The translations under genes and the position numbers were made by a program. From NCBI GenBank assembly GCA_002067405.1, contig MVRP01000039.1, forward strand, positions 1-27,839: a stretch of DNA of 27,839 nt, written 5' to 3'. The stretch comes from Syntrophorhabdaceae bacterium PtaU1.Bin034. GTDB lineage: Bacteria > Desulfobacterota_G > Syntrophorhabdia > Syntrophorhabdales > WCHB1-27. Shown here piece by piece: positions 7,346 through 15,111 of the stretch (positions are counted from its first letter, which is position 1; each line of letters begins with the position of its first letter). A model generated the notes under the pieces. It did not search any database. It was not told the origin of the DNA and saw only the letters and a list, made by a program, of their open reading frames with translations.

Positions 7346-8983
7346 ATGGAAAACGTGTCAATCAGCCCGGACGGAACGATCTACCCTCTGCCGAAAGAAG
7401 ATGATTACCGGGAGGAGTTTGCGAGGATCGAAAAACTGGTTGCCGGAGCGAGGGAGGCGGGGCAGGAGATCGCGGTTGTCATGGGAGTCGGCTTTGTAGG
7501 CGCGGTGATGGCAGCCATTGTCGCAGATACGACAGACCCGAACGGCAAACCATCGAAGTTCGTGATCGGGATGCAGCGGCCGAGTACCAGGAGCTACTGG
7601 AAAATCCCCACCCTGAACCGGGGAATCTCGCCGGTAAAGGCCGAAGACCCGGAAGTGGACCCGATGATCAGGCGATGCGTCCTTGACAAGAAGACGCTGG
7701 TGGCAACCTTCGTTTACGACGTGCTCCAATTTGCCGATATCGTTATCGTAGACGTTCAGCTCGATTATGCGAAGAAGGAACTGGGCAACGTTCGCAGCGG
7801 CCATGTGGAGATGAACGCCCTGGAAGAATCATTTGACATTATTGCCCGGCACATCAAGCCTGATTGTCTTGTCCTTATCGAGACAACCGTTGCCCCGGGA
7901 ACCACGGAGCAGGTGGCTTTACCGGCCATGAGGAAGATATTCAGACAGCGGGGCATCACCAGCGAGCCTCTCCTGGCCCACAGCTACGAGCGGGTCATGC
8001 CCGGGCGGGATTACGTGGCATCGATCCGTGACTTCTGGCGGGTCTGCTCGGGAGTGAATGACGAGGCAAAAGAGAGGGTAATCAAGTTCCTGAACGAGGT
8101 ACTCAACACAAAGAAGTTCCCTCTTACCGTCCTTGACAGGCCCATAGAATCCGAAACGGCAAAGGTGGTGGAGAACAGCTACCGTGCTTCAATCCTGGCC
8201 TTCCTGAACGAATGGAGCCTCTTCGCCGAGAGGAACGGCGTGGATATCATGAAGGTAATCAAAGCCATAAAGGTGCGGCCGACCCATTCCAACATGATCT
8301 TTCCGGGACCGGGGATAGGCGGCTATTGCCTGCCCAAGGACGGCGGCCTGGGTATCTGGGCAAACAAGCACATCCTCGGTTTTGAAGACGATACGTTCCG
8401 GATCACGCCGCTCGCCATCGACATAAACGACACCCGATCCCTGCATGCCGCTCAACTGGTCCGTGACGCCCTTCGCAACATGAACGTGCCGATCGCAAGC
8501 GCAGAGGTGCTGGTTCTCGGGGCTTCCTACCGGGAAGACGTAGGTGATACCCGCTACAGCGGCTCCGAGATCCTCGTTCGCAGGCTCACGGAAATGGGTG
8601 CCGAGATCAGCGTGCACGATCCTTATGTTGACCGCTGGTGGGAATTCGAGAACCAGGAGGAATATCCTTCCGAGAGCAAGGCGGTCTTCTTCAGGAACCA
8701 GAAAAAATTGAAGGACCTTAAAGTACAAAAGGATCTGGATGCTGCGATGAAAGGTATAGAGGCTCTCGTCTTTGCGGTCCGCCACGAGCAGTATCTCAAT
8801 CTCGATCCGGACAGGATTGTTGAGACCGCCGGTCACCCTATCGCGGTAATCGACTGCTTCGGTATCCTTGGCGATGAAGTCATACAGAGGTACTTCGAGC
8901 TCGGTTGTGAGGTAAAGGGTTTAGGCAGGGGACATATCCAGAGGATAAAGGATCAGGTGAGGAAGGAAAGGCTGAGGGGATAA
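7346..8983 (+). CDS. Nucleotide-sugar dehydrogenase (UDP-glucose/GDP-mannose dehydrogenase family), long divergent form
   Basis: This 545-residue protein is longer than the usual 390-450. It has an N-terminal NAD site VVMGVGFVGA (about 45-54), the ETTVAPGTTE segment (about 179-188), ERVMPGRDY, the central helix region with KVVENSYRASILAFLNEWS, and the catalytic loop PGPGIGGYCLPKD with the nucleophile Cys at about residue 328. The family oxidises a nucleotide-sugar C6 alcohol twice to the uronate. UDP-glucose to UDP-glucuronate would suit the epimerase across the divergent gap. The catalytic loop reads GGYCLPKD rather than the common GGHCIPVD, and the N-terminus carries about 40 extra residues, so the substrate is uncertain. 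ATG 7346 is chosen because AGGAGG ends 5 bases upstream; the in-frame GTG at 7340 overlaps that site. Its 3' end overlaps the convergent AEC gene by 31 bases. Confidence 0.9.
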   Translation: MENVSISPDGTIYPLPKEDDYREEFARIEKLVAGAREAGQEIAVVMGVGFVGAVMAAIVADTTDPNGKPSKFVIGMQRPSTRSYWKIPTLNRGISPVKAEDPEVDPMIRRCVLDKKTLVATFVYDVLQFADIVIVDVQLDYAKKELGNVRSGHVEMNALEESFDIIARHIKPDCLVLIETTVAPGTTEQVALPAMRKIFRQRGITSEPLLAHSYERVMPGRDYVASIRDFWRVCSGVNDEAKERVIKFLNEVLNTKKFPLTVLDRPIESETAKVVENSYRASILAFLNEWSLFAERNGVDIMKVIKAIKVRPTHSNMIFPGPGIGGYCLPKDGGLGIWANKHILGFEDDTFRITPLAIDINDTRSLHAAQLVRDALRNMNVPIASAEVLVLGASYREDVGDTRYSGSEILVRRLTEMGAEISVHDPYVDRWWEFENQEEYPSESKAVFFRNQKKLKDLKVQKDLDAAMKGIEALVFAVRHEQYLNLDPDRIVETAGHPIAVIDCFGILGDEVIQRYFELGCEVKGLGRGHIQRIKDQVRKERLRG

Positions 8984-9912
8984 AGCAGGGGAAGAAGATA
9001 ATTCAGGAAGAATACCCAAAAGACATAGGTGAGAGCGGAGACGAGGGTGGTGAAGGTGACGGAGCTGGAGGCCATTTCCCCGTCTCCGCCCATTGCCTGC
9101 GCCATTATGTAACTGAGACTTGCCACCGGGGTGGCGAGGAGCAGGATGCTTGCCGCATGCTCTCGGACCGGCAGACCGAAGGCAATCAAATAGAGGATGC
9201 CGCAGCACGGCAGGACGAGCAGCTTGATGACTGACGAAAGCAGGGTCAGAGCAAGCGATTTTTTGAGACCTTCCGTGGTGAGAGAAGCGCCTATGGTAAT
9301 GAGGGCGAGAGGAAGGGCGATGTTCGCAAGGATACTCATGCTCTTCAGAATCACTCCGGGCACGGGAACCTTCAGAAAGAGCACGAGCAGTCCTGCCAGG
9401 GATGAGATAATGACGGGGTTCCGGCCAAGCGCGACAAGGTGGCGGAGCGGGTGGCCTGACCTCCCCGACTCGGAAGTGAGGGACAGGATCATCGTAGAAA
9501 GACCGTTCGTGGTGAGAATGAGAAAGCCTATGAGCAAGCTTGCCTGTTCCAGCCCTTTTTCTCCAAGCAGATAGAAGACGACGGAGAGACCTACGTAGCT
9601 GACATTCCCGTGATACGCTGTCTGAACGAAGCTTCCCAGCCTGCCGTTCCTTAACCGTAAAGCAAGCCCTGTTCCAAGGGCCAGGAAAAACACGAAAAGG
9701 GTCGGCAGCACGACAGACAGGACGGACACCACGGAAAGCCCTGTCAGCCCGGATTTGACGGTGCCGGTAAATATCAGGAGGGGCAAGCTGAAGAAGTAGG
9801 CAAACCGGTTGGCTTCCCCATAAAAGGCTTCCGACATGAACCGGATCCTCCTTATCAGGTATCCGGTGATAATAACGAGAAAAATGGGTGCGATCGTTGA
9901 AATTATGGTCAT
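8953..9912 (-). CDS. AEC-family permease (auxin efflux carrier-like)
   Basis: This strongly hydrophobic protein has about ten membrane helices in two halves. It starts MTIISTIAPIFLVIITGYLI, the usual AEC beginning, and contains the conserved TAYHGNVSYVGLSV (helix 4 region) and ILLLATPVASLSYIMAQ near the end. AEC carriers export or import organic anions such as malate or other small acids; the substrate cannot be read from sequence. The open frame extends upstream to a TTG at 9996, but that adds 28 non-family residues, so ATG 9912 is chosen although neither start has a clear ribosome-binding site. It converges on and overlaps the sugar dehydrogenase by 31 bases with no terminator between. It diverges from the GlcD-like gene, so transport of a hydroxy acid is an attractive but unproven idea. 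Confidence 0.87.
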   Translation of the reverse strand: MTIISTIAPIFLVIITGYLIRRIRFMSEAFYGEANRFAYFFSLPLLIFTGTVKSGLTGLSVVSVLSVVLPTLFVFFLALGTGLALRLRNGRLGSFVQTAYHGNVSYVGLSVVFYLLGEKGLEQASLLIGFLILTTNGLSTMILSLTSESGRSGHPLRHLVALGRNPVIISSLAGLLVLFLKVPVPGVILKSMSILANIALPLALITIGASLTTEGLKKSLALTLLSSVIKLLVLPCCGILYLIAFGLPVREHAASILLLATPVASLSYIMAQAMGGDGEMASSSVTFTTLVSALTYVFWVFFLNYLLPLLYPLSLSFLT

Positions 9913-10036
9913 ACGCGCAGCCGGGCCATCGCTATTATCGTACTCAACTGGGAAGCCCATCGCAAGCAATTCATTTTGTATCCAGAACAGAGACAAACAA
10001 AGACAAATCCGAGGAATGCCGAGCCCTTATATTCTC

Positions 10037-10065
10037 TTGACATGCTGCTAAATTAGGGATAAAAA
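10037..10065 (+). promoter_or_regulatory. Candidate sigma-70 promoter upstream of the GlcD-like gene
   Basis: A perfect TTGACA (10037-10042) is followed after 17 bases by TAAAAA (10060-10065), four of six bases of the -10 consensus. It would give a leader of about 50 bases. The nearer AT-rich element at 10089-10101 is an alternative -10 region. Confidence 0.4.
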
Positions 10066-10088
10066 TTAGGCATAATCAGTAAAAGTCG

Positions 10089-10122
10089 AGTTGTAAAATA
10101 TCAAAGTAATGGGGGGTCCTGA
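10089..10122 (+). promoter_or_regulatory. Leader element shared with the acyl-CoA ligase gene (copy 1)
   Basis: AGTTGTAAAATAT begins exactly 34 bases before the ATG at 10123, and a G6 tract (10111-10116) acts as the ribosome-binding site. The same arrangement, with AGTTATAAAATAT 34 bases before ATG and a G6 tract, precedes the ligase at 12873. TAAAAT in this element may be a -10 box. Confidence 0.5.
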
Positions 10123-11502
10123 ATGATCAAAGAATCATTGATAGGGGAGTTTGAGAAAATAGTGGGGAAAGAGAACGTGCTTACCTCGAAGGAGGCCTTG
10201 AAGGCGTATTCCTACGACGGCACGTCGAGCTGGGTTCATGAGCCTGATCTTGTGGTTTTTCCGACAAACAGCAAGCAGATTTCCGCAGTCCTGAAGATCG
10301 CGAACGCAGAAAAAATACCCGTGACGCCAAGGGGAGGCGGCACAAACGTGAGCGGTGGATCCGTTCCCATCCAGGGCGGCATCGTGCTCTGCACCACCAG
10401 GATGAACCAAATCCTGAAGATCGACAAGGAGAATCTGACCGCCACCGTAGAGCCGGGAGTGGTTCTTCAGGACCTCACCATGAGACTCGCAAAGGAAGGG
10501 CTTTTCTTCCCTCCTGATCCACAGAGCTTTCTGGGCGCAACTATGGGCGGGATCATAGCCGAAAATGCCGGAGGACCTGCATGTGTAAAGTACGGCGTCA
10601 CCAAGCAGTACATACTCGGCCTCGAAGTTGTGCTTCCCACGGGTGAGATCGTCAATCTGGGCGGCAGAACGCTGAAAAATGTGGTCGGCTATGACCTGAT
10701 ACACATCTTCATCAGTTCCGAAGGCACCCTCGGCGTCATTACCAAGGCAGAACTGAAGCTCAATCCTCTTCCGCCTGCATCAAAAACCATTATGGCTGTG
10801 TACGGCGACTCTGCAGAGGCGGGCGAGAGCGTTTTCAGGGTCCTTGAAAACGGCGTGATTCCTGCCAAGATCGAGTTCATGGACAACTGGATCATCAACA
10901 GGGTTGAAGAAATGATGCCCATGGGGCTCCCTACGGACGCGGACGCCATCCTCCTCTTCCAGTCTGACGGCATACCCGAGGCCGTTGAGAAGGAAACGGA
11001 AAAGATCGTTGAAGTGGCAAAAAAGTTCGGCGCCAAGGATGTCAGGGTCGCCAAAGACGCGGACGAAGCGCTGAAATACTGGACGGCAAGAAAAGCAGGA
11101 TTTGCTGCCACCTTCGGAAAAACCAAGACGGTCTTTTCTGAAGACGTGACAGTGCCGAGGGGTAACATGCCGGCCCTTATAAGGAAATGCAAGGAACTTA
11201 TGAAGAAGTATAACGTTGAGATCGTTACCGTCGGGCACGCGGGCGACGGGAACCTCCATCCATCCGTTTTGACGGACATAAATGACAAGGACCACTACGA
11301 CCGGGCAGTAAAGGCGATGGATGAGATTATCAACACGGCCGTCGAGCTGGGTGGCGTATTGTCGGGCGAACATGGCATAGGCCTTGAGAAGCAGAAGTTT
11401 TTCAACAAAGTCACCGATCCGGTTGTTATCAAGATGATGAAAGATATCAAGGCACTTTTTGACCCGAACAATATAATGAATCCCGGCAAGATCTGGGATT
11501 GA
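10123..11502 (+). CDS. FAD-linked oxidase, GlcD/D-lactate dehydrogenase-like subunit
   Basis: This 459-residue protein has a PCMH-type FAD-binding domain with TPRGGGTNVSGGS (about 68-80), GATMGGIIAENAGGP, and SSEGTLGVIT. The C-terminal FAD-oxidase cap domain carries GHAGDGNLHP (about 371-380) and GEHGIGLEKQ (about 414), the usual substrate and metal region. The family oxidises D-2-hydroxyacids such as lactate, glycolate or 2-hydroxyglutarate to 2-oxoacids. No membrane segment is seen, so it should be cytoplasmic. It is followed after 18 bases by a GlcF-like iron-sulfur protein, which would accept the electrons, and then by an acyl-CoA ligase. Length is normal for GlcD. The start ATG at 10123 is preceded by a G6 tract 6 bases away. 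The exact substrate is not determinable from sequence. Confidence 0.93.
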   Translation: MIKESLIGEFEKIVGKENVLTSKEALKAYSYDGTSSWVHEPDLVVFPTNSKQISAVLKIANAEKIPVTPRGGGTNVSGGSVPIQGGIVLCTTRMNQILKIDKENLTATVEPGVVLQDLTMRLAKEGLFFPPDPQSFLGATMGGIIAENAGGPACVKYGVTKQYILGLEVVLPTGEIVNLGGRTLKNVVGYDLIHIFISSEGTLGVITKAELKLNPLPPASKTIMAVYGDSAEAGESVFRVLENGVIPAKIEFMDNWIINRVEEMMPMGLPTDADAILLFQSDGIPEAVEKETEKIVEVAKKFGAKDVRVAKDADEALKYWTARKAGFAATFGKTKTVFSEDVTVPRGNMPALIRKCKELMKKYNVEIVTVGHAGDGNLHPSVLTDINDKDHYDRAVKAMDEIINTAVELGGVLSGEHGIGLEKQKFFNKVTDPVVIKMMKDIKALFDPNNIMNPGKIWD

Positions 11503-11520
11503 TGATCGAGGGGGGCGAAT

Positions 11521-12786
11521 TTGAAAGATCTCAGCGAACTCAAAAAAGTCGAACAGTACGCAGAAAAATGCATGAAGTGCGGATTTTGCGCATTTTTCTG
11601 CCCCGTCTACCAGGAAGAAAAGGTAGAGACTTCTGTTGCGAGAGGCAAGAACTATCTCACGAGACTGGCGATCAGGGGAGAGCAGGAATTTACTCCCGAG
11701 ATGGCCGACATTATCGGCAAATGCCTTCTCTGTAAAAGGTGCGCAGCGAACTGCCCCGCCAAGACCCAGATCGACAGGGTCGTGGTCGGCGCCAGGGCCC
11801 AGATGGTGAAAGACAAGGGCCTGGGGTTCGTCAAGAACTTCGTGTTCCGCAAGGTGATGGCGGACAGGAAGGCCATGGGGCGCTATGCGAAGCTCATGCA
11901 GAGCTTCCAGTGGCTCATGCCGAAAACCGAGGGGAAGATACGGCATCTTCCGGACTTCATCAAGTCCCTGGGTAAAAGGAATTTTCCTGAGCTCGCGAGC
12001 ACCTTCCTGAGGGACCAGGTGAAACCCGTTTATCCGCCGACGAATGGTCAAAAGGCCAAGATGAAGGTCGGTTTTTTCATGGGCTGCGCTACCGATTTCG
12101 TCTATCCCGATCTCGGATTGAAGCTCATCGATTTCCTCACCAAGCACGGCGTCGAGGTCGTGGTGCCGAAGGAGCAGAACTGCTGCGGCGCGGCTGTCTA
12201 CTTCAGCGGTGATTTCGAGACGGGAAGGATGCTGGCAGAAGCGAATATAAAGGCATTCAAGGACGTTGACACGATAGTCACTGCGTGCGGCACCTGCAGC
12301 TCCACGCTGAAAGACTACCAGAAGTACCTGCCGGACAACGAAGACCAGCAGAAGAGGTACGAGGCGTTCGAGAAGAAGATCAAGGACTCGACGGAGTTCG
12401 TGATCGATGTCCTGAAGATCAAGCCCGAGAGCCTCAAGTTGAGGCCTGAGTTTGAGGGTAAGACCGTGACGTGGCATGACCCGTGCCACCTGATAAGGTA
12501 TCAGAACATCAAGGACCAGCCCAGAGCGATCCTCAAGGGGTTAAAGGGGCTCAAGTACGTGGAGATGCCGAATGCCGACCTTTGCTGCGGTATGGGCGGT
12601 TCGTTCAGCGTCTACCACTATGACATCACGAAGAAGATAGCCGCCAAGAAAATGGAGGGCATAAAGGCGACAGGGGCAGACCTGGTGGTGACGGCGTGTC
12701 CGGGTTGTATGATAAACCTGATAGACAATGTCGTTCACAACAAGATGCCGCAGAAAGTCTATCATTTGTTGCAGCTTGTCGAGTAG
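11521..12786 (+). CDS. Iron-sulfur electron-transfer protein, GlcF-like (two 4Fe-4S sites plus two CCG domains)
   Basis: This 421-residue protein opens with two ferredoxin motifs: CMKCGFCAFFCP (Cys 17, 20, 23, 27) and CLLCKRCAANCP (Cys 68, 71, 74, 78). Two cysteine-rich CCG domains follow, with CCG at 221-223 and TACGTC near 255-259, then CCG at 355-357 and TACPGC near 391-396. This is the GlcF / HdrD-like layout that moves electrons from a flavin dehydrogenase to a quinone or another acceptor. The start is TTG at 11521, supported by GAGGGGGG 6 bases upstream and by the first Cys motif lying at the usual distance. The 18-base gap to the GlcD-like gene indicates one operon. Confidence 0.92.
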   Translation: MKDLSELKKVEQYAEKCMKCGFCAFFCPVYQEEKVETSVARGKNYLTRLAIRGEQEFTPEMADIIGKCLLCKRCAANCPAKTQIDRVVVGARAQMVKDKGLGFVKNFVFRKVMADRKAMGRYAKLMQSFQWLMPKTEGKIRHLPDFIKSLGKRNFPELASTFLRDQVKPVYPPTNGQKAKMKVGFFMGCATDFVYPDLGLKLIDFLTKHGVEVVVPKEQNCCGAAVYFSGDFETGRMLAEANIKAFKDVDTIVTACGTCSSTLKDYQKYLPDNEDQQKRYEAFEKKIKDSTEFVIDVLKIKPESLKLRPEFEGKTVTWHDPCHLIRYQNIKDQPRAILKGLKGLKYVEMPNADLCCGMGGSFSVYHYDITKKIAAKKMEGIKATGADLVVTACPGCMINLIDNVVHNKMPQKVYHLLQLVE

Positions 12787-12800
12787 GTGGGAATGTTACG

Positions 12801-12827
12801 GCTTGTTTGCGGGAGTGGGAAACAAGC
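12801..12827. promoter_or_regulatory. Inverted repeat upstream of the acyl-CoA ligase
   Basis: GCTTGTTT (12801-12808) and AAACAAGC (12820-12827) form perfect 8-base arms around an 11-base spacer. No T-run follows, so it is more likely an operator or leader hairpin than a terminator. It lies just upstream of the AT-rich shared element at 12839. Confidence 0.45.
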
Positions 12828-12838
12828 GCATCATTAGT

Positions 12839-12872
12839 AGTTATAAAATATAGATACCATTGGGGGGTTTCT
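12839..12872 (+). promoter_or_regulatory. Leader element shared with the GlcD-like gene (copy 2)
   Basis: AGTTATAAAATAT starts exactly 34 bases before the ATG at 12873 and a G6 tract (12862-12867) follows. This matches copy 1 at 10089-10122 in sequence and spacing. It suggests that the ligase has its own promoter under the same control as the dehydrogenase pair. Confidence 0.5.
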
Positions 12873-14450
12873 ATGAAACTAGGACACTGGCTGACAGCAA
12901 AAGACGTGGTGAGGGTGAACGCCCTTAAGTGGCCCAATAAGACCGGCATCAAGGATCTGAACAAGGCTTTCACCTTCAAGGAGTGGGATGAGAGGTCGTG
13001 CAGGCTCGCGAATGCACTGAGCGATCTCGGCCTGAAGAAAGGCGACAGGTTTGCAGTCCTTGCCTACAACTGTGTTGAGTGGATGGATATCTATGCGGCT
13101 GCCGCCAAGGGAGGATTCCTTTGCGTGCCGATCATGTTCAGGCTCTCAGGGCCTGAAATGGAGTACATCATCAACCATTGCGAGGCAAAGGCGTTTATCG
13201 TGCAGGACCAGTGGATCAACCACGTGAACGGCATGAAAAAGAATCTGCCGACCGTTCAGCATTACATTTCTTTTGCAGTCGACAATCCCAGGTTCGACGG
13301 CTATCTGCAGTATGAGGAAATCCTGAAAAACGCAAGCCCGGAGGAGCCGGCTGTGGTGGTGGACCCGGACGACATCTGGGTGATCATGTATACAGGCGGG
13401 ACCACGGGAAAGCCGAAAGGCGTCATGAAGTCCCATGCCAACCTGTTTGCCCAGTATTTCATACAGATTTACGATCATCAGTTCAACTTTGATGATGTCA
13501 ACCTGCTTGTCATGCCGTGCTGCCACGTCAATTCGCTCTTTTATTCGTTTGTTGCAACGTGGGTCGGCGGCACGGTCATGGCTTACAACATGGTCAGTTT
13601 TAACGCCGAAGACCTGCTGAAAACCTTCTCGGAGCACGGCGTCACTTTCACTTCACTGGTTCCCACTCATTACATTATGATGCTCGCGCTTCCCGATGAG
13701 GTGAAGAAGAAATACAATCTGAAGACCATCAAGAAGCTGCTTATCTCTTCCGCTCCCGCAAGAAAAGACACGAAGTTGGGCGTGCTCGAGATGTTCCCCA
13801 ATTCCGAGTTGAACGAAGCATACGGCTCTACCGAAGCGGGGATCGTTACTGTCTTGAAGCCCCATGAGCAGTTGACGAAACTCGGTTCCTGCGGACGGGA
13901 GGTAATCGGCACCGACTACATCCGCTTTTATGACGATGACGGGAATCTCGTAACCCAGCCCAACGTCGTCGGCGAGCTTTATTCCAGGAGCCCGATGATC
14001 TTTGAGGGATACTGGAAGGATCCGGAAAAGACGGCTGCCGCGATGAAAGGCGAGTATTTCAGCGCGGGCGATATGGGCATGAGAGATGAAGAGGGCTACA
14101 TTTACCTGGTCGACAGGAAGGCCAACATGATCATATCAGGCGGTGAGAATATCTTCCCGTCTGAAGTAGAGAACTGTGTCGGCGGTTATCAGAAGGTCAA
14201 GGATGTGGCGGTTATCGGGGTACCTCACGAGAAATGGGGCGAACAGGTGACCGCGGTTGTCGTCCTCCATGAGGGGCAAACGGCGACGCCCGAAGAGATC
14301 ACCGGCTACTGCAAGGGCAAGATCGCCGGCTTCAAGGTGCCGAAAAACGTCATCTTCATCAAGGACGAAGAGATGCCGAGATCGGGCGCGGGCAAGATAC
14401 TCCACAGGATACTGAGAGAAAAATTCGGTATGTGGAAAGACCACGTATAA
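12873..14450 (+). CDS. AMP-forming acyl-CoA synthetase (class I adenylate-forming ligase)
   Basis: This 525-residue protein has the ANL-superfamily signatures in order: P-loop YTGGTTGKPKG at 173-183, NEAYGSTEAG in the adenylate-binding region, AGDMGMRDEEGYIYLVDRK (A8 hinge), and the A10 lysine in PRSGAGKILHRI (about Lys508). The reaction is acid + ATP + CoA to acyl-CoA + AMP + PPi. The substrate could be a fatty, dicarboxylic or aromatic acid and cannot be fixed from sequence. The frame is open much further upstream, but ATG 12873 is chosen for the G6 site 5 bases before it and because the family alignment begins there. It follows the GlcD/GlcF-like pair and shares their leader element, so the product of the 2-hydroxyacid oxidation may feed activation to a CoA ester. 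The strong stem-loop at 14510-14554 ends the unit. Confidence 0.93.
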   Translation: MKLGHWLTAKDVVRVNALKWPNKTGIKDLNKAFTFKEWDERSCRLANALSDLGLKKGDRFAVLAYNCVEWMDIYAAAAKGGFLCVPIMFRLSGPEMEYIINHCEAKAFIVQDQWINHVNGMKKNLPTVQHYISFAVDNPRFDGYLQYEEILKNASPEEPAVVVDPDDIWVIMYTGGTTGKPKGVMKSHANLFAQYFIQIYDHQFNFDDVNLLVMPCCHVNSLFYSFVATWVGGTVMAYNMVSFNAEDLLKTFSEHGVTFTSLVPTHYIMMLALPDEVKKKYNLKTIKKLLISSAPARKDTKLGVLEMFPNSELNEAYGSTEAGIVTVLKPHEQLTKLGSCGREVIGTDYIRFYDDDGNLVTQPNVVGELYSRSPMIFEGYWKDPEKTAAAMKGEYFSAGDMGMRDEEGYIYLVDRKANMIISGGENIFPSEVENCVGGYQKVKDVAVIGVPHEKWGEQVTAVVVLHEGQTATPEEITGYCKGKIAGFKVPKNVIFIKDEEMPRSGAGKILHRILREKFGMWKDHV

Positions 14451-14463
14451 AGAAGGGTGATGC

Positions 14464-14490
14464 AAAAAAGGGCCGGCTTTTTGCCGGGCC
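14464..14490 (-). terminator. Candidate intrinsic terminator (minus-strand transcripts)
   Basis: A GC-rich stem at 14471-14490 (GGCCGGC paired with GCCGGGCC with one bulged G, loop of five T) is preceded on the plus strand by A6 (14464-14469). On the minus strand this reads as a stem followed by T6. It would end transcripts of the HTH gene that escape the stronger hairpin at 14510. Confidence 0.5.
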
Positions 14491-14509
14491 GGTCCCTTAT
14501 AATGTGTTG

Positions 14510-14554
14510 AAAATCTCCCTACCAGGTGTAAAAATCCTGGTAGGGAGATTTTTT
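14510..14554 (+). terminator. Strong rho-independent terminator, probably bidirectional
   Basis: Perfect 17-base arms (14510-14526 and 14536-14552) enclose a 9-base loop, with T6 at 14549-14554 on the plus strand. On the minus strand the stem is followed by T4. It closes the acyl-CoA ligase unit from the left and the HTH gene from the right. Confidence 0.92.
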
Positions 14555-14576
14555 ATGCTCAAAGGATTTACCTCGT

Positions 14577-14939
14577 TTATGGTTGTTCCACCCTCACGGA
14601 CATGTGCCCCTGTTTCTCTTTGTTGCGTCTTGCTGCCGGTTTGACGGTTAACTCTATGTCCTGACCGAGTATGGTAAGGAATTCCATCAACCGCCCAACA
14701 GATACGGATACAGGACGGCAACGCATCAGTGTTGATATCTGCGCCTGTGTTGTACCGAGCAGTTTTGCTGATTCTCCCTGAGTTAATGCCCGCTCTTTCA
14801 AGAGGCGATAGATCTCCACCGTGAGCTTTGCTTTGACAAGTTCTTGTTCTGAATTGGGAAAGCCCAGATCCGCAAAAATGTTTCCGCTGCTTTTTTCAGA
14901 GTCTTCCTTCACAAGCTCTTTCGGTTCCGTACCATCCAT
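14577..14939 (-). CDS. XRE/HigA-type helix-turn-helix antitoxin-like regulator, orphan
   Basis: The 120-residue protein reads SSGNIFADLGFPNSEQELVK followed by a helix-turn-helix (about residues 45-75: LTQGESAKLLGTTQAQISTL) and GRLMEFLTILGQDIEL. This is the layout of HigA-like antitoxins (HTH_37 type). Such genes usually follow a RelE/HigB-type toxin gene, but no minus-strand toxin frame exists upstream, so it appears solitary. The frame extends to 15041, but the extra residues are unlike the family, so ATG 14939 is chosen. There is no ribosome-binding site. The promoter at 14946-14974 puts the transcription start at about the ATG itself, suggesting leaderless translation. The last 15 residues are an extra basic tail. 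Autoregulation is likely by family analogy. Confidence 0.82.
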   Translation of the reverse strand: MDGTEPKELVKEDSEKSSGNIFADLGFPNSEQELVKAKLTVEIYRLLKERALTQGESAKLLGTTQAQISTLMRCRPVSVSVGRLMEFLTILGQDIELTVKPAARRNKEKQGHMSVRVEQP

Positions 14940-14945
14940 TATCCA

Positions 14946-14974
14946 TATATATATTTTTTTGTATAGAAAGTCAA
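14946..14974 (-). promoter_or_regulatory. Sigma-70 promoter of the HTH gene (leaderless)
   Basis: On the minus strand TTGACT (14969-14974), a 17-base spacer and TATATA (14946-14951) give a good promoter. The expected start of transcription is about 7 bases beyond, at or next to the A of the ATG at 14939. An AT-repeat around the -10 leaves its exact register uncertain. Confidence 0.6.
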
Positions 14975-15111
14975 TTTGCTGTGACAAGAGGGCGAGATCT
15001 AACGGGATCAGAAAGCAACACGTACACCATGCAATAAACATGCTGAAAACACTGAGGAATACGGTTCCGGAGGTCTTGAATCGGAGGGACGAATGTTATA
15101 TCCTTATCCCT

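Noticed and set aside
10780..12489. 569-codon minus-strand open frame
   Set aside because: It runs opposite two clearly coding genes (GlcD-like and GlcF-like) and across their junction; it has no recognisable motif.
14451..14560. Tandem hairpins as a possible CRISPR or integron repeat
   Set aside because: Only two unlike hairpins are present, both with T or A runs, and they are fully explained as terminators between convergent genes.
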